From Pseudobdellovibrionaceae bacterium (GTDB taxonomy: Bacteria > Bdellovibrionota > Bdellovibrionia > Bdellovibrionales > Bdellovibrionaceae), in the NCBI GenBank assembly GCA_022843825.1, contig JALHMX010000004.1:62001-126000 (forward strand): a stretch of DNA of 64,000 bases, in the 5' to 3' direction. Positions 1 to 9,101 of this stretch are shown piece after piece. Numbering within the stretch: position 1 is the first letter of the stretch; the number at the start of each line of letters is the position of its first letter. The translations under genes and the position numbers were made by a program. Under the pieces are notes generated by a model. That model was not told the origin of the DNA and made no database searches. It saw only the letters and a program-made list of their open reading frames with translations.

Positions 1-717
1 GATATTGCTTTGGATCCATTAGAAGGCACAACAATTTGTGCTAAGGGCGGGGTCGGCGCCATATCAGTGATCGCCGCAGCCGAACGAAATGGTTTTTTAC
101 ATGCGCCAGACACATACATGGATAAAATTGCTGTCGGACCAGCATGTAAGGGTTTAATCGACATTGATAAGTCTGCCACTGAAAATATTCATAGAGTATC
201 CGAAGCGCTTAAAAAGCAGGTCGGTGATATAACCGTAGTTATTTTAGATCGCCCACGTCATACGGATTTGATAGCCGAAGTCAGAAAAACCGGAGCACGC
301 ATTCATCTTATAGGTGATGGTGATGTATCAACAGCAGTAGCAACAGGCTGGCCTGATTCTGGAATTGATATTCTTATCGGTATAGGTGGAGCCCCCGAAG
401 GGGTTATCGCCGCCGCTGCTATGAAATGTTTAGGCGGAGATTTTCAAGGAAGACTTAAGTTTCGTAATGAAGGCGAAAAAGAGCGCGCGTTAAAGATGGG
501 AATAAAAGATTTAAATAAAAAGTTTACATTGGAAGATTTAGCTAAAGGTAATGTCATATTCTGCGCGACAGGTATTACAGACGGTCCTTTATTAGATGGA
601 GTTAAAGTTTTCCCAGGGGGACGCGCGAAAACTCAGTCTATCGTCATGAGATCTCAAACGGGAACGATTCGAACGATACATGCTCATCATAATTTTTCTA
701 TTAAAAATGTTATCTAA
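1..717 (+). CDS. glpX: Fructose-1,6-bisphosphatase class II (GlpX), 3' part
   Basis: The frame is open from the first base, so the true start lies before the window; 238 residues are visible of a family that is usually about 320-340. The product hydrolyses fructose-1,6-bisphosphate to fructose-6-phosphate in gluconeogenesis, in the cytoplasm and metal-dependent. The segment DPLEGTTICAKGG near the left edge is the class II metal/phosphate-binding signature, followed by the family's GIGGAPEGV motif and an ITDGPLLDGV segment near the end. The gene ends 11 bp before a small Cys-rich gene on the same strand, so the two are probably co-transcribed. The family assignment is firm; only the 5' part is missing. 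Confidence 0.93.
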   Translation, partial: DIALDPLEGTTICAKGGVGAISVIAAAERNGFLHAPDTYMDKIAVGPACKGLIDIDKSATENIHRVSEALKKQVGDITVVILDRPRHTDLIAEVRKTGARIHLIGDGDVSTAVATGWPDSGIDILIGIGGAPEGVIAAAAMKCLGGDFQGRLKFRNEGEKERALKMGIKDLNKKFTLEDLAKGNVIFCATGITDGPLLDGVKVFPGGRAKTQSIVMRSQTGTIRTIHAHHNFSIKNVI

Positions 718-728
718 AGGGTTCACAC

Positions 729-1025
729 ATGCAGGTTTTTTGTTTTCACTGTAAAAAAACGAATGAAGTGATCGCCAGTTCAGGTCAAATTGGTCGGCGT
801 GAAGAGTGTCAGTTCTGTAAATCGGACCTGCATGCTTGTAAGAATTGTGAGATGTATGAACCGAAAAGTTACAATGAGTGTAAAGAGCCTTCAGCTGAAG
901 TCGTAAAAGAAAAAGAGCGCGCAAACTTTTGTGATTACTTTAAAGCACGGGCTACGGGCGATAATGGAGATCAAAAAACAAAGCTATTGTCCGCAGCTGA
1001 GGCATTATTTAAGAAAAACAGTTAA
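729..1025 (+). CDS. Small protein with eight cysteines, probable double zinc site
   Basis: A 98-residue soluble protein without a signal peptide. Eight cysteines sit at 5, 8, 27, 30, 37, 40, 51 and 68. The first six form three CxxC pairs, a pattern expected for two four-Cys zinc sites. The C-terminal third is charged and likely helical. I do not recognise a named family; a zinc-ribbon or rubredoxin-like fold is inferred from the spacing only. It begins 11 bp after glpX and is followed 22 bp later by a START-like gene with a good AAGGAG site, so it looks like a member of a housekeeping operon. The function is unknown. Confidence 0.75.
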   Translation: MQVFCFHCKKTNEVIASSGQIGRREECQFCKSDLHACKNCEMYEPKSYNECKEPSAEVVKEKERANFCDYFKARATGDNGDQKTKLLSAAEALFKKNS

Positions 1026-1047
1026 ATTAATCATAAGGAGATGATCA

Positions 1048-1482
1048 ATGGCCAGCGTAGAAGTTACCGAAAAGTTCAATTGTACCGCTCAGGAGTTTTT
1101 TGATTTAGTGGCAGACTTTGAAAGCTACCCTGAGTTTTTGTCTGACGTGAAAGATGTCAAAGCCTTAAAAAAAGGAAAAAAAGAAAAAGAATTTGAATTT
1201 ACGGTATCAATCATTAAAACCATCAAATATAAAATTAAAAGCACGCAAAAAGCACCTTCAGAGGTTGATTTTGAATTTATAGGTGGCGATATATTTAAAT
1301 CTATGGCAGGAAGTTGGAGAATTGCAGATCTAGCCGGCGGAAAATGTAAAGTCACTTATCAGATCGAAGCTAGCTTTGGCCTGCTGGTACCAGGAGCAAT
1401 TGCCAAAACTCTTATTGGGGTAAATTTACCATCAATGATGGAAAGTTTTAAAAAACGCGTAAAAAAAGTGTATAAAAAATAA
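1048..1482 (+). CDS. SRPBCC/START-like protein, RatA/COQ10 type
   Basis: A 144-residue protein. The N-terminal pattern VTEKFNCTAQEFFDLVADFESYPEFL is typical of the COQ10/RatA polyketide-cyclase-like group, in which a helix-grip fold makes a hydrophobic cavity. The C-terminal long helix ends in a Lys-rich tail. Members bind quinone or other lipids, or in E. coli RatA have been linked to ribosome association; which applies here cannot be read from sequence. A strong AAGGAG ribosome-binding site sits upstream of the ATG. The next gene begins one base after the stop, so translational coupling is likely. Confidence 0.8.
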   Translation: MASVEVTEKFNCTAQEFFDLVADFESYPEFLSDVKDVKALKKGKKEKEFEFTVSIIKTIKYKIKSTQKAPSEVDFEFIGGDIFKSMAGSWRIADLAGGKCKVTYQIEASFGLLVPGAIAKTLIGVNLPSMMESFKKRVKKVYKK

Positions 1483-1483
1483 T

Positions 1484-1723
1484 ATGAAAAAAAACAAGAA
1501 AACGCCTCAGCGCTTATCAGATTTTCCAAAAGATTTACTAAGTATCGCTATAAACCAGGTGACCCGCACTAAAGATGATATTTCTAACCGAGTTACTCAA
1601 GAAATGATTGCTTTAATTCGTAAAATTGACTTTGTGAAAGAGATTTCTAAATTTGCTGAAGACCATAAGTTTAAGGTTTCTGCAGAAATCGAAATTATTA
1701 AGAAAGCGAAAGACAAGTCGTAG
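1484..1723 (+). CDS. Small charged helical protein of unknown function
   Basis: A 79-residue lysine-rich protein, without a signal peptide or membrane segment, predicted by eye to be mostly helical. It starts one base after the stop of the START-like gene and ends 5 bp before the aldehyde dehydrogenase. That tight spacing in a continuous operon is the main reason to accept it as a real gene. No motif is recognised. It may act with the START-like protein, but this is inference from position alone. Confidence 0.6.
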   Translation: MKKNKKTPQRLSDFPKDLLSIAINQVTRTKDDISNRVTQEMIALIRKIDFVKEISKFAEDHKFKVSAEIEIIKKAKDKS

Positions 1724-1728
1724 CTTTT

Positions 1729-3093
1729 ATGAATTCTTGGAGTATTTTTAATCCCAGAACAGGTCATAAAGTTAAAGATTGCAGTTACGCCAATCATTCG
1801 GAAGTATTTAAAACCTTAGAAAGCTTGTATTTGGGTTTTTTAAAGTGGAAAAAAATATCTTTCAAGGAACGTCAGCAGACATTGTCTAAAGTCGTTAAGG
1901 TCTTTGAAGAAAATCAGCAAGAATTGATTTTAGCTATCCATGAAGAGATGGGGAAATCCTTAGCTCAGACCCAAGCAGAAATTAAAAAATGTTTAGATTC
2001 TGCTAAGTATCTGTGTCAGGCAGAAGTTAAAGGATTAGATTCCTATGATGTGCCCAATCCAACGTATTCAAAAAGCCATATAACCCACGAACCCTTAGGC
2101 GTCGTTTTATCAATTTTACCGTGGAATTATCCGCTATGGCAGGGCTTTCGGGCTTTTTTCCCGAATCTGTTAGCAGGCAATACAATTTTACTTAAGCATT
2201 CCGAGGTCACGCCCACAACTGGTGATTTAATTGCAAAATATTTTAAGCATGCAGGATGTGAATATTTGTTACAGCATTGTTTGTTTTCTCATGAGATCAC
2301 AGAAAAAGTGGTGGCTGATGCGCGTACTGGTGGAGTAAGTATCACTGGGTCAGTTAAAGCGGGGAAAGCCATAGCAGAAGTTTGTGCGAAGTACTTTAAA
2401 AAAAGCGTGTTGGAGCTGGGAGGAAGTGATCCCGCTATAATCTTACCTGATGCGGATTTTGAGTTTAGCTGTAAGTCGGTGGCTTTGTCGCGCTTACAAA
2501 ATGCCGGACAGGTTTGCATTTCTGCGAAGCGACTGATTATTCCGCGCTCTGCACAAGAAAAAATTATTAATCAGTTAAAAGTAAGCTTCGATGAAATTTT
2601 AATTCAAAAAGAAGACCTCGTAGGTCCGTTAGCACAGGCTAAATTTAAAAAAGAATATGATCAGGCTGTCCAAGAAATAAAATCTTATTCAGAACTTATT
2701 TATGAAAAAGATCTGAGTTCTAAAAATACAAATGAGCATACCGCATTCGTAAATCCCTGTATTTTGTTTTTCAAAGAGAATCACGCTCAGCTTAAAGACT
2801 TGGAAATATTTGGTCCCTGTCTTGTCGTCATTCCCTATGAAACGGAAGCGCAGGCTGTTGAAATAGCTAATTCAACAATTTTTGCTTTAGGAGCTTCAGT
2901 TTATGGCAAGAGTGCTTCGCGCTGTCGTCAGGTGGCTGAACAATTGAAGGCCGGACAAGTCGCGATCAATGATCTAGTTCGATCGGATGTTCGGTTACCT
3001 TTTGGGGGAAGCAAAATGTCAGGCTACGGGCGAGAGCTTGGCGTTGAGGGTTTTTTTGAGTTTACACAAGTTAAAGTTATTTCAGAAAAATAG
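1729..3093 (+). CDS. NAD(P)-dependent aldehyde dehydrogenase, succinate-semialdehyde dehydrogenase-like
   Basis: A 454-residue member of the aldehyde dehydrogenase superfamily, which oxidises an aldehyde to its acid with NAD(P)+. The catalytic cysteine is Cys263 in NAGQVCISAKR and the general base is Glu229 in the LELGGSDPA motif. The cofactor-binding segment ILPWNYPLWQ and the ITGSVKAGKA motif are both present. The C-terminal PFGGSKMSGYGRELG segment is characteristic of the succinate-semialdehyde (GabD/Sad) branch. It is slightly shorter than the usual ~480 residues. The substrate cannot be fixed from sequence. tilS follows after 3 bp. Confidence 0.88.
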   Translation: MNSWSIFNPRTGHKVKDCSYANHSEVFKTLESLYLGFLKWKKISFKERQQTLSKVVKVFEENQQELILAIHEEMGKSLAQTQAEIKKCLDSAKYLCQAEVKGLDSYDVPNPTYSKSHITHEPLGVVLSILPWNYPLWQGFRAFFPNLLAGNTILLKHSEVTPTTGDLIAKYFKHAGCEYLLQHCLFSHEITEKVVADARTGGVSITGSVKAGKAIAEVCAKYFKKSVLELGGSDPAIILPDADFEFSCKSVALSRLQNAGQVCISAKRLIIPRSAQEKIINQLKVSFDEILIQKEDLVGPLAQAKFKKEYDQAVQEIKSYSELIYEKDLSSKNTNEHTAFVNPCILFFKENHAQLKDLEIFGPCLVVIPYETEAQAVEIANSTIFALGASVYGKSASRCRQVAEQLKAGQVAINDLVRSDVRLPFGGSKMSGYGRELGVEGFFEFTQVKVISEK

Positions 3094-3096
3094 TGT

Positions 3097-4053
3097 ATGT
3101 GGAATAACTTAGAACATACTCTTTGGAATAAACTTAAACATCACGGACTTGATCAGCAGTCCGTCTATTTGTTGGCTGTCTCTGGCGGTTTAGACTCTAT
3201 GGCCTTAGCTGAAGTATTTAGAAAAACAAAACCTCAGGCAAAATTAGTTTTAATGCACTATCATCACGGTGATGGCGATAACAAATCATATAGAGACTTG
3301 TGTTTACACCACGTCGAAAAAAAAGCTGACCAAGGTTTTATTTTTGAAAGTGATAAATCTGTAAAAGAGCTGCGTTCTGAAAATGAATTTCGAGAGGCTC
3401 GACGAACATTTTTTGACAAAATCAAATTCAAATACCAGACGGATTTTTATGTTACGGCACATCATCTTGATGATGTGTTAGAGACGCGCTTGCTTAAGTT
3501 AATTCGAGGGACAGGGATCGAGGGTTTGAAAAGCTTTCAAGAGTGGAACGGAGTGATCTTTCGGCCGTTTTTTGAAACCGCTAAAAAGACGCTCTATCAA
3601 TATGCGGAGATGCATCGATTAACTTGGGTCGATGATCCAACGAATAAAGACAATCAGTATTTGCGCAATTGGCTTAGAAATGAGTGGTTGCCAAGTTTAG
3701 AAGATCGTTCAGTAGGTGCAGTCACTAATCTTGCGAATTCGTTGGAAAACATTCTTCAAGCCAGAAACGAAAATGACCGTTACCAGAGTGAATCGGCGCG
3801 TTATGTAGCCTATCAGGATGAACAAATGACTATCGATCGAACTTGGTTGGACAGCTTTAATACAAAAGACCAGCTCTCGGTCTTAATTAGAGCCTTAAAG
3901 TCAGGCTTTCAAGGTGATTTTACGACGAGTCAAGTTAAAGAAGTGCTTAGAAGACTCGACAAAAATCAAAAGGAACAAAAATTTGCAGTGGCAGGTATAA
4001 ATTGGGTTATAAATGCACGCAATATTGTGTTAAGTTATAGTACGAAGAAGTAG
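3097..4053 (+). CDS. tilS: tRNA(Ile)-lysidine synthase
   Basis: TilS joins lysine to C34 of the CAU-anticodon isoleucine tRNA, changing its decoding from AUG to AUA. The ATP-binding PP-loop SGGLDS is at residues 29-34, followed by the conserved HYHHGDGDN region and the EFREARR and TAHHLDD segments of the core. At 318 residues it is a short form with little C-terminal extension compared with the E. coli enzyme. It lies between the aldehyde dehydrogenase (3 bp) and ftsH (7 bp); a tilS-ftsH neighbourhood is common in bacteria and supports the call. Confidence 0.93.
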   Translation: MWNNLEHTLWNKLKHHGLDQQSVYLLAVSGGLDSMALAEVFRKTKPQAKLVLMHYHHGDGDNKSYRDLCLHHVEKKADQGFIFESDKSVKELRSENEFREARRTFFDKIKFKYQTDFYVTAHHLDDVLETRLLKLIRGTGIEGLKSFQEWNGVIFRPFFETAKKTLYQYAEMHRLTWVDDPTNKDNQYLRNWLRNEWLPSLEDRSVGAVTNLANSLENILQARNENDRYQSESARYVAYQDEQMTIDRTWLDSFNTKDQLSVLIRALKSGFQGDFTTSQVKEVLRRLDKNQKEQKFAVAGINWVINARNIVLSYSTKK

Positions 4054-4060
4054 GTGAAAC

Positions 4061-6013
4061 ATGAAGTTTAATCAAAAAACGTTATTAATGTGGTTTGCAG
4101 TTATTTTAGTCTCAATATTTTTTGTGCAAAGTTATAATGCTAAACAAACAAAATTGATTCCCAATTTTGATTACACTAAATTTATTACCGCTTTAGAAAA
4201 TAAAGAAATCGATGGAAGCACTATTCTCGTTAACAAAGGTCCAGCGACAACTCAAGTTACAGGAAAAGTTTTAACTAATTTTGAAACTAAATTTGGTGGA
4301 TCTGAATTTGCTGTTGAAGGGCCGAGTGTCGATAAAATTCAAGAGGACGTTCAAAAGTATGGATATAAAAGTGCGAATTTCCAGAGCGCTGAATCAGGTG
4401 GTTTATTTTCATCTTTCTTAATTAATTGGCTACCGCTTTTACTTTTAGTGGGAGCTTTCTTTTTTATCATGCGCCAATTGCAAGCCGGTGGAAGCAAAGC
4501 GATGTCCTTTGGTAAGTCGCGCGCGCGTTTAGTTGAAAACAAGCAACGAGTTACTTTTAAAGACGTTGCGGGTATCGATGAAGCTAAGGATGACCTGCAA
4601 GAGATTGTGCATTTTCTTAAGGATCCTAAAAAATTCACACGTCTTGGTGGTCGTATTCCCAAAGGCGTTCTTTTAGTCGGCCCTCCAGGAACAGGTAAAA
4701 CTTTATTAGCACGTGCTGTAGCTGGTGAAGCGGGAGTTCCTTTTTTTACAATCTCTGGATCTGATTTCGTTGAAATGTTTGTTGGGGTTGGAGCCAGTCG
4801 GGTACGTGATCTTTTCGAGCAAGGTAAAAAAAGTGCTCCATGTTTAATTTTTATTGATGAGATTGACGCCGTAGGACGCCATCGTGGTGCCGGAATGGGT
4901 GGCGGTCATGATGAGCGCGAACAAACGTTGAATCAACTTCTGGTTGAGATGGATGGTTTTGAATCCAACGAAGGCGTTATTTTAATAGCTGCGACGAATA
5001 GACCCGATGTTTTAGATCCAGCATTGTTGCGACCGGGACGTTTTGATCGAAGAGTCATTGTCGGAAAGCCAGATCTTTTAGGTCGAGAGCAAATTTTAGC
5101 GGTTCATATTAAAAAAACACCAATAGGGCCCGATGTTGATGTGCATAAAATCGCACGTGGCACGCCCGGCTTTTCTGGGGCTGATTTAGAAAATTTAGTG
5201 AATGAGGCTTCTTTAGTCGCCGCTCGTGCAGATAAAAAATATTTAGAGATGGAAGATTTTGAAAAAGCTAAAGATAAAGTCATTATGGGTAGTGAACGTA
5301 AATCTATGGTGATCAGTGATGAAGATAAGAAGAACACGGCTTATCATGAAGCAGGACATACTCTTGTCGGAAAAATTTTGCCAGGATTAGATCCAATTCA
5401 CAAAGTCACTATCATTCCTCGAGGAATGGCTTTAGGGCTTACGCAGACTTTACCTGAAAAAGACTCTTTAAGTTTTTCCAAGCATCAAGCTGAGAATTGG
5501 ATAGCATTTGCTTTCGGGGGCCGAGCCGCCGAGGAACTTATTTTTAAAGACTATACCACAGGAGCTGCCAATGATATCGAGCGCGCAACAGCAATGGCGC
5601 GTAAAATGGTCTGCGAATGGGGAATGAGTCCACTGGGCCCATTAGCTTACGAGAAAAACGATGGCCCTGTATTTATGGGAATGCAGAACGGACCGCGCAC
5701 GAAAGATTATTCTGAATCAAAAGCACAAGAAATCGATGCGGAAATTTCAAGTATAATCAATACTGGTTACAAGCGCGCTATGGATGTTTTGGTTCAACAT
5801 AAGGATGCTTTGGAACGTTTGACTCAAGCTTTACTTGAATTTGAAACAATTGATGCCATAGAAGTGGATATGTTGGTTAAAGGTGCTGCGGTATCAGAAA
5901 TAAACAAACTGCGTTCAAATAAAAAAGAAGGAACCGGAGCTCCACCCACAAGCGGCACAGCGGTAGAGATTGATGATAAGCCCACAGCCATTAGAAAACC
6001 TGTACCCACATAG
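4061..6013 (+). CDS. ftsH: ATP-dependent membrane zinc metalloprotease FtsH
   Basis: A 650-residue inner-membrane AAA+ protease that degrades misfolded membrane proteins and regulators such as LpxC. Membrane segments lie near residues 8-22 and 118-137, with a small periplasmic domain between. Walker A GPPGTGKT is at 207-214, Walker B reads LIFIDEID, and the second region of homology contains [21 protein letters not shown]. The zinc motif HEAGH begins at residue 429. The start has a good AGGTGA site. The C-terminal tail is Pro/Thr-rich, as is usual. It sits between tilS and the c-di-AMP cassette. Confidence 0.97.
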   Translation: MKFNQKTLLMWFAVILVSIFFVQSYNAKQTKLIPNFDYTKFITALENKEIDGSTILVNKGPATTQVTGKVLTNFETKFGGSEFAVEGPSVDKIQEDVQKYGYKSANFQSAESGGLFSSFLINWLPLLLLVGAFFFIMRQLQAGGSKAMSFGKSRARLVENKQRVTFKDVAGIDEAKDDLQEIVHFLKDPKKFTRLGGRIPKGVLLVGPPGTGKTLLARAVAGEAGVPFFTISGSDFVEMFVGVGASRVRDLFEQGKKSAPCLIFIDEIDAVGRHRGAGMGGGHDEREQTLNQLLVEMDGFESNEGVILIAATNRPDVLDPALLRPGRFDRRVIVGKPDLLGREQILAVHIKKTPIGPDVDVHKIARGTPGFSGADLENLVNEASLVAARADKKYLEMEDFEKAKDKVIMGSERKSMVISDEDKKNTAYHEAGHTLVGKILPGLDPIHKVTIIPRGMALGLTQTLPEKDSLSFSKHQAENWIAFAFGGRAAEELIFKDYTTGAANDIERATAMARKMVCEWGMSPLGPLAYEKNDGPVFMGMQNGPRTKDYSESKAQEIDAEISSIINTGYKRAMDVLVQHKDALERLTQALLEFETIDAIEVDMLVKGAAVSEINKLRSNKKEGTGAPPTSGTAVEIDDKPTAIRKPVPT

Positions 6014-6031
6014 CTAAAGTAAAGCCGCTGA

Positions 6032-6862
6032 ATGAATTTATTTATAAACTTTTGGGAAAATCTATTGTTTATCCTGTCTCATTTAAGATGGCAGGATTGC
6101 TTTGATATTTTTCTTGTTTGGATTATCATTTATCGTATTCTTATCTTAATACGTCGCACGGGAACCGTGCAGATGCTTTCGGGACTGGGTATTATAGCTA
6201 TTACATATATTCTAAGTATATGGTTTGAGCTTTATACTTTGAATTGGCTTTTAGAGAAATTTTTCTCAAATTTATTTGTTATTGTAGTGGTTTTGTTTCA
6301 AGGCGAAATTCGTCGAGCATTGGCTCATATAGGAAGTCATCCGTTTTTTTCAGATGTGTCTGAAACGATGGAAACTCACATGGTTGAAAATATTATTAAA
6401 GGACTTATTACGATTAGCGAAAAGGGCTATGGAGGCCTTATCGTTATCGAAAAAGAAATTTTGGTGGACTACTACATCGAGACGGGAACTGAGATTAATT
6501 CACAAATCTCTGCCGAAGTTATTCAGTCTATATTTCATCCGCAGGCGCCTATGCATGATGGGGCCATGCTGATTCGAAACGGCAAGATATTTTCAGCAGG
6601 AAGTTTTTTACCTTTAAGTAAAAACCCCGCGCTGGATAAAAATTTGGGGACTCGACATCGTGCCGCCATTGGTCTGACTGAGGAAACCGATGCGCTAGTT
6701 ATCGTTATTTCAGAAGAAACTAAGGCGATCAGTTTAGTTTCTACCGGTCATTTACGACCCAATGTTGAGATCAATGATGTACGTATAGCGTTATATGATG
6801 CTTTTGATTTAAAATACAAAGGTCGTACGATATCTTCGGAACAAGAAGGAGTGATTAAGTGA
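6032..6862 (+). CDS. cdaA: Diadenylate cyclase CdaA (DacA)
   Basis: This enzyme condenses two ATP into cyclic di-AMP at the inner membrane. Three hydrophobic helices fill the first ~95 residues, then the DAC catalytic domain follows, with DGA at residues 176-178 and RHR at 208-210, the two catalytic signatures. Length (276 aa) and architecture match CdaA rather than the DNA-scanning DisA. It overlaps the following YbbR gene by 4 bp (GTGA) and glmM follows. That cdaA-cdaR-glmM order is conserved in Firmicutes and found in several other phyla. Confidence 0.95.
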   Translation: MNLFINFWENLLFILSHLRWQDCFDIFLVWIIIYRILILIRRTGTVQMLSGLGIIAITYILSIWFELYTLNWLLEKFFSNLFVIVVVLFQGEIRRALAHIGSHPFFSDVSETMETHMVENIIKGLITISEKGYGGLIVIEKEILVDYYIETGTEINSQISAEVIQSIFHPQAPMHDGAMLIRNGKIFSAGSFLPLSKNPALDKNLGTRHRAAIGLTEETDALVIVISEETKAISLVSTGHLRPNVEINDVRIALYDAFDLKYKGRTISSEQEGVIK

Positions 6863-7266
6863 CTCCTGAACAAATAAAAAAATTAAAATCAAAAAAATCA
6901 AATTTTAATATTTTCGGGAATATGTCTTATAAATTAGTTTCATTATTTATAGCCTTTGTACTATGGCTATCTATTTTAGGGCGACGAGACTTTGTTTCCA
7001 CTGAAGATGTAGAGATAAATTTAATTCCGGCTCAGGGGTATTCAGTATTAGTACAAAATGAACGAGTAAAAGTTAAAATTTCAGGCCCACAGACTTTAAT
7101 GAAAAGATATAAAGATAAAATTCAAGTCATGAACGTAGATGTTTCAGATAAGTCTGAGGGGTTTTATAATATAGACATCATGGCCAGTCGATTTGATTTA
7201 CCCCAGGGCATTAAAATTATCAATATACGCCCTCAGTCAGTTAAGTATGAAATTATTAAAAAGTAA
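6859..7266 (+). CDS. YbbR-domain protein, CdaR-like
   Basis: A 135-residue protein with a GTG start overlapping the cdaA stop (GTGA). An N-terminal basic stretch is followed by one membrane helix near residues 28-43 (LVSLFIAFVLWLSILG) and a single extracytoplasmic YbbR-like beta domain of about 85 residues. In Firmicutes CdaR carries three to four YbbR repeats and modulates CdaA; this version has one. Its place between cdaA and glmM and its 4-bp overlap make a regulatory partner role likely, by analogy. Confidence 0.85.
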   Translation: MTPEQIKKLKSKKSNFNIFGNMSYKLVSLFIAFVLWLSILGRRDFVSTEDVEINLIPAQGYSVLVQNERVKVKISGPQTLMKRYKDKIQVMNVDVSDKSEGFYNIDIMASRFDLPQGIKIINIRPQSVKYEIIKK

Positions 7267-7278
7267 AAAAGGATCTTC

Positions 7279-8664
7279 ATGGCTAAGTTAGAAAAAAAAA
7301 TAACTAAATTGTTTGGAACTGATGGGATAAGAGGAACTTCGAATCAGTTTCCTATGGTTCCCGATGTAGTTGTTAAGATCGGTCAGGCTATTGGATATTT
7401 GATACGAACAAAAAAAATAAGTTCTCCTTCGTTAGCGAATAAAGTGGTTATAGGAAAAGATACTCGTTTATCGGGATATATGATTGAGCAAGCTTTAGCT
7501 AGCGGATTAAATTCTATGGGGATATATGTACAGTTGGTTGGGCCTCTTCCTACACCGGGCATTGGTTATTTAACCCGAACCATGAGAGCGGCTGCAGGAA
7601 TAGTTATTTCAGCGTCTCATAATGCATTTCAAGATAATGGGATTAAAATATTTGGACCTGATGGGTTTAAGTTGGGGGACTCCTTAGAAAAGGAAATTGA
7701 AGCCTTAGTAGATAATGATGATCTTTTAAAACTGTTACCCAATTCAAAAGACGTCGGTCGAACTAAACGTATTGAAGATGCTCAAGGGCGATATATAGTA
7801 CATGTTAAGTCGACATTTCCATTAGAGTATACTTTAGATGGCATGCGAATAGTTTTAGATACTGCCCACGGAGCGGCCTATAAGGTGGCTCCTGCAATTT
7901 TTGAAGAGCTTGGTGCTGAAGTGATTCAGCTTGGACATCAGCCGAATGGAACGAATATTAATGACAAAACGGGTGCCCTTCATCCATCGCAGTTGGCGGA
8001 GGCCGTGGTTCAGTACCGGGCCGATGTAGGTATTGGACTAGATGGCGACGCAGATCGCGTTATTATGATTGATGAAAACGGAAAAATACTTAACGGTGAT
8101 CATATATTAGCGTTAACGGCTTTGCATTTTAAACAAAAGGGATTGTTAAAAAATAATACACTGGTCGTGACTCAAATGAGTAACTTTGGTCTTGAAAAAA
8201 AGATGAAGGAATCCGGTATTAACGTAATAAAAACTAATGTTGGCGACAAGCATGTCGTAGAAGAAATGCGTAAAAATAATTATAATCTTGGTGGAGAACA
8301 GTCGGGACATATTATTTTCTTGGATCATTCAACAACAGGAGATGGTGTTGTTGCCGCTTTAAATGTTTTATCTGTTATTAGAGAGACAGGTAAAAAAATG
8401 AGCGAGTTAGCAAGCGTTTTAGTGGAGGTCCCTCAGGTTTTAATTAATTGCCATGTGCAGAAAAGAAAGAAACTAGAGGATATTTCGGGATATTCAAGCT
8501 TATTAAAATCAAAAGAAAAACAACTTAATGGCCAGGGGCGAATATTCATTCGGTTTTCGGGAACGGAGCCTTTAATAAGAATTCTAGTTGAGGGAAATGA
8601 TAAGACTCAAATTTCTCAAATTGCCGAAGAAATGGCGATTTTTTTAGAAAAAGAACTTAAGTAG
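7279..8664 (+). CDS. glmM: Phosphoglucosamine mutase
   Basis: GlmM converts glucosamine-6-phosphate to glucosamine-1-phosphate on the way to UDP-GlcNAc for murein and LPS. The N-terminal LFGTDGIRG motif, the phosphoserine loop ISASHN (catalytic Ser113), the metal-binding loop GLDGDADRV and the sugar-binding GGEQSGH are all present, and the C-terminal phosphate-binding segment reads RFSGTEPLIRI. The residue after ASHN is Ala rather than the common Pro. Length 461 aa is normal. The ATG has a clear AAGGAT site. Its link to cdaA fits published GlmM-CdaA interaction in Firmicutes. Confidence 0.96.
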   Translation: MAKLEKKITKLFGTDGIRGTSNQFPMVPDVVVKIGQAIGYLIRTKKISSPSLANKVVIGKDTRLSGYMIEQALASGLNSMGIYVQLVGPLPTPGIGYLTRTMRAAAGIVISASHNAFQDNGIKIFGPDGFKLGDSLEKEIEALVDNDDLLKLLPNSKDVGRTKRIEDAQGRYIVHVKSTFPLEYTLDGMRIVLDTAHGAAYKVAPAIFEELGAEVIQLGHQPNGTNINDKTGALHPSQLAEAVVQYRADVGIGLDGDADRVIMIDENGKILNGDHILALTALHFKQKGLLKNNTLVVTQMSNFGLEKKMKESGINVIKTNVGDKHVVEEMRKNNYNLGGEQSGHIIFLDHSTTGDGVVAALNVLSVIRETGKKMSELASVLVEVPQVLINCHVQKRKKLEDISGYSSLLKSKEKQLNGQGRIFIRFSGTEPLIRILVEGNDKTQISQIAEEMAIFLEKELK

Positions 8665-9101
8665 TGAAACTTATTTTATCACAGGATATTTTTGACGAAG
8701 TATCAGTAAAAAAGTTTGCTGTAAAAGTTAAACCTTATTTAAAGTTAAAAAATATGCTTTTATTAGAAGGGGATCTGGGAGCAGGTAAAACAACCTTTAT
8801 TAATCTCTTATTAGAGTCTTTTGGCTATACAGGGGTTAGCTCCCCAACCTACGCTTTTCGTCACACCTATCTGACTGACCAGCTTAAAATCGAACATGTT
8901 GATCTTTATCGTCTTGAAGGTGATGAGGATATTGAGTCGATAGGATTGTGGGATTTATTTCATAATTCAGAAAGCCTCATCATTATAGAATGGGCAAGCC
9001 GAGTGCCTTTGTCTGATTGGCCTATGGATTGGAAGAGATATCAATTGGAGATTACTGTTGAAGGAAATCGTAGAAAATACAATTTCTATGAAGCCTCTTG
9101 A
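8664..9101 (+). CDS. tsaE: tRNA threonylcarbamoyladenosine biosynthesis ATPase TsaE
   Basis: TsaE is the ATPase that cycles the TsaB-TsaD complex during t6A37 synthesis on ANN-decoding tRNAs. The P-loop GDLGAGKTT lies near residues 36-45 (Lys42), followed by SPTYAF and the HVDLYRL motif, then a Walker-B-like IIIEWASR, all diagnostic of the family. Length 145 aa is typical. The GTG start overlaps the last base of the glmM stop. The 3' end overlaps the convergent minus-strand gene by 16 bp, so no terminator fits between them. Confidence 0.94.
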   Translation: MKLILSQDIFDEVSVKKFAVKVKPYLKLKNMLLLEGDLGAGKTTFINLLLESFGYTGVSSPTYAFRHTYLTDQLKIEHVDLYRLEGDEDIESIGLWDLFHNSESLIIIEWASRVPLSDWPMDWKRYQLEITVEGNRRKYNFYEAS

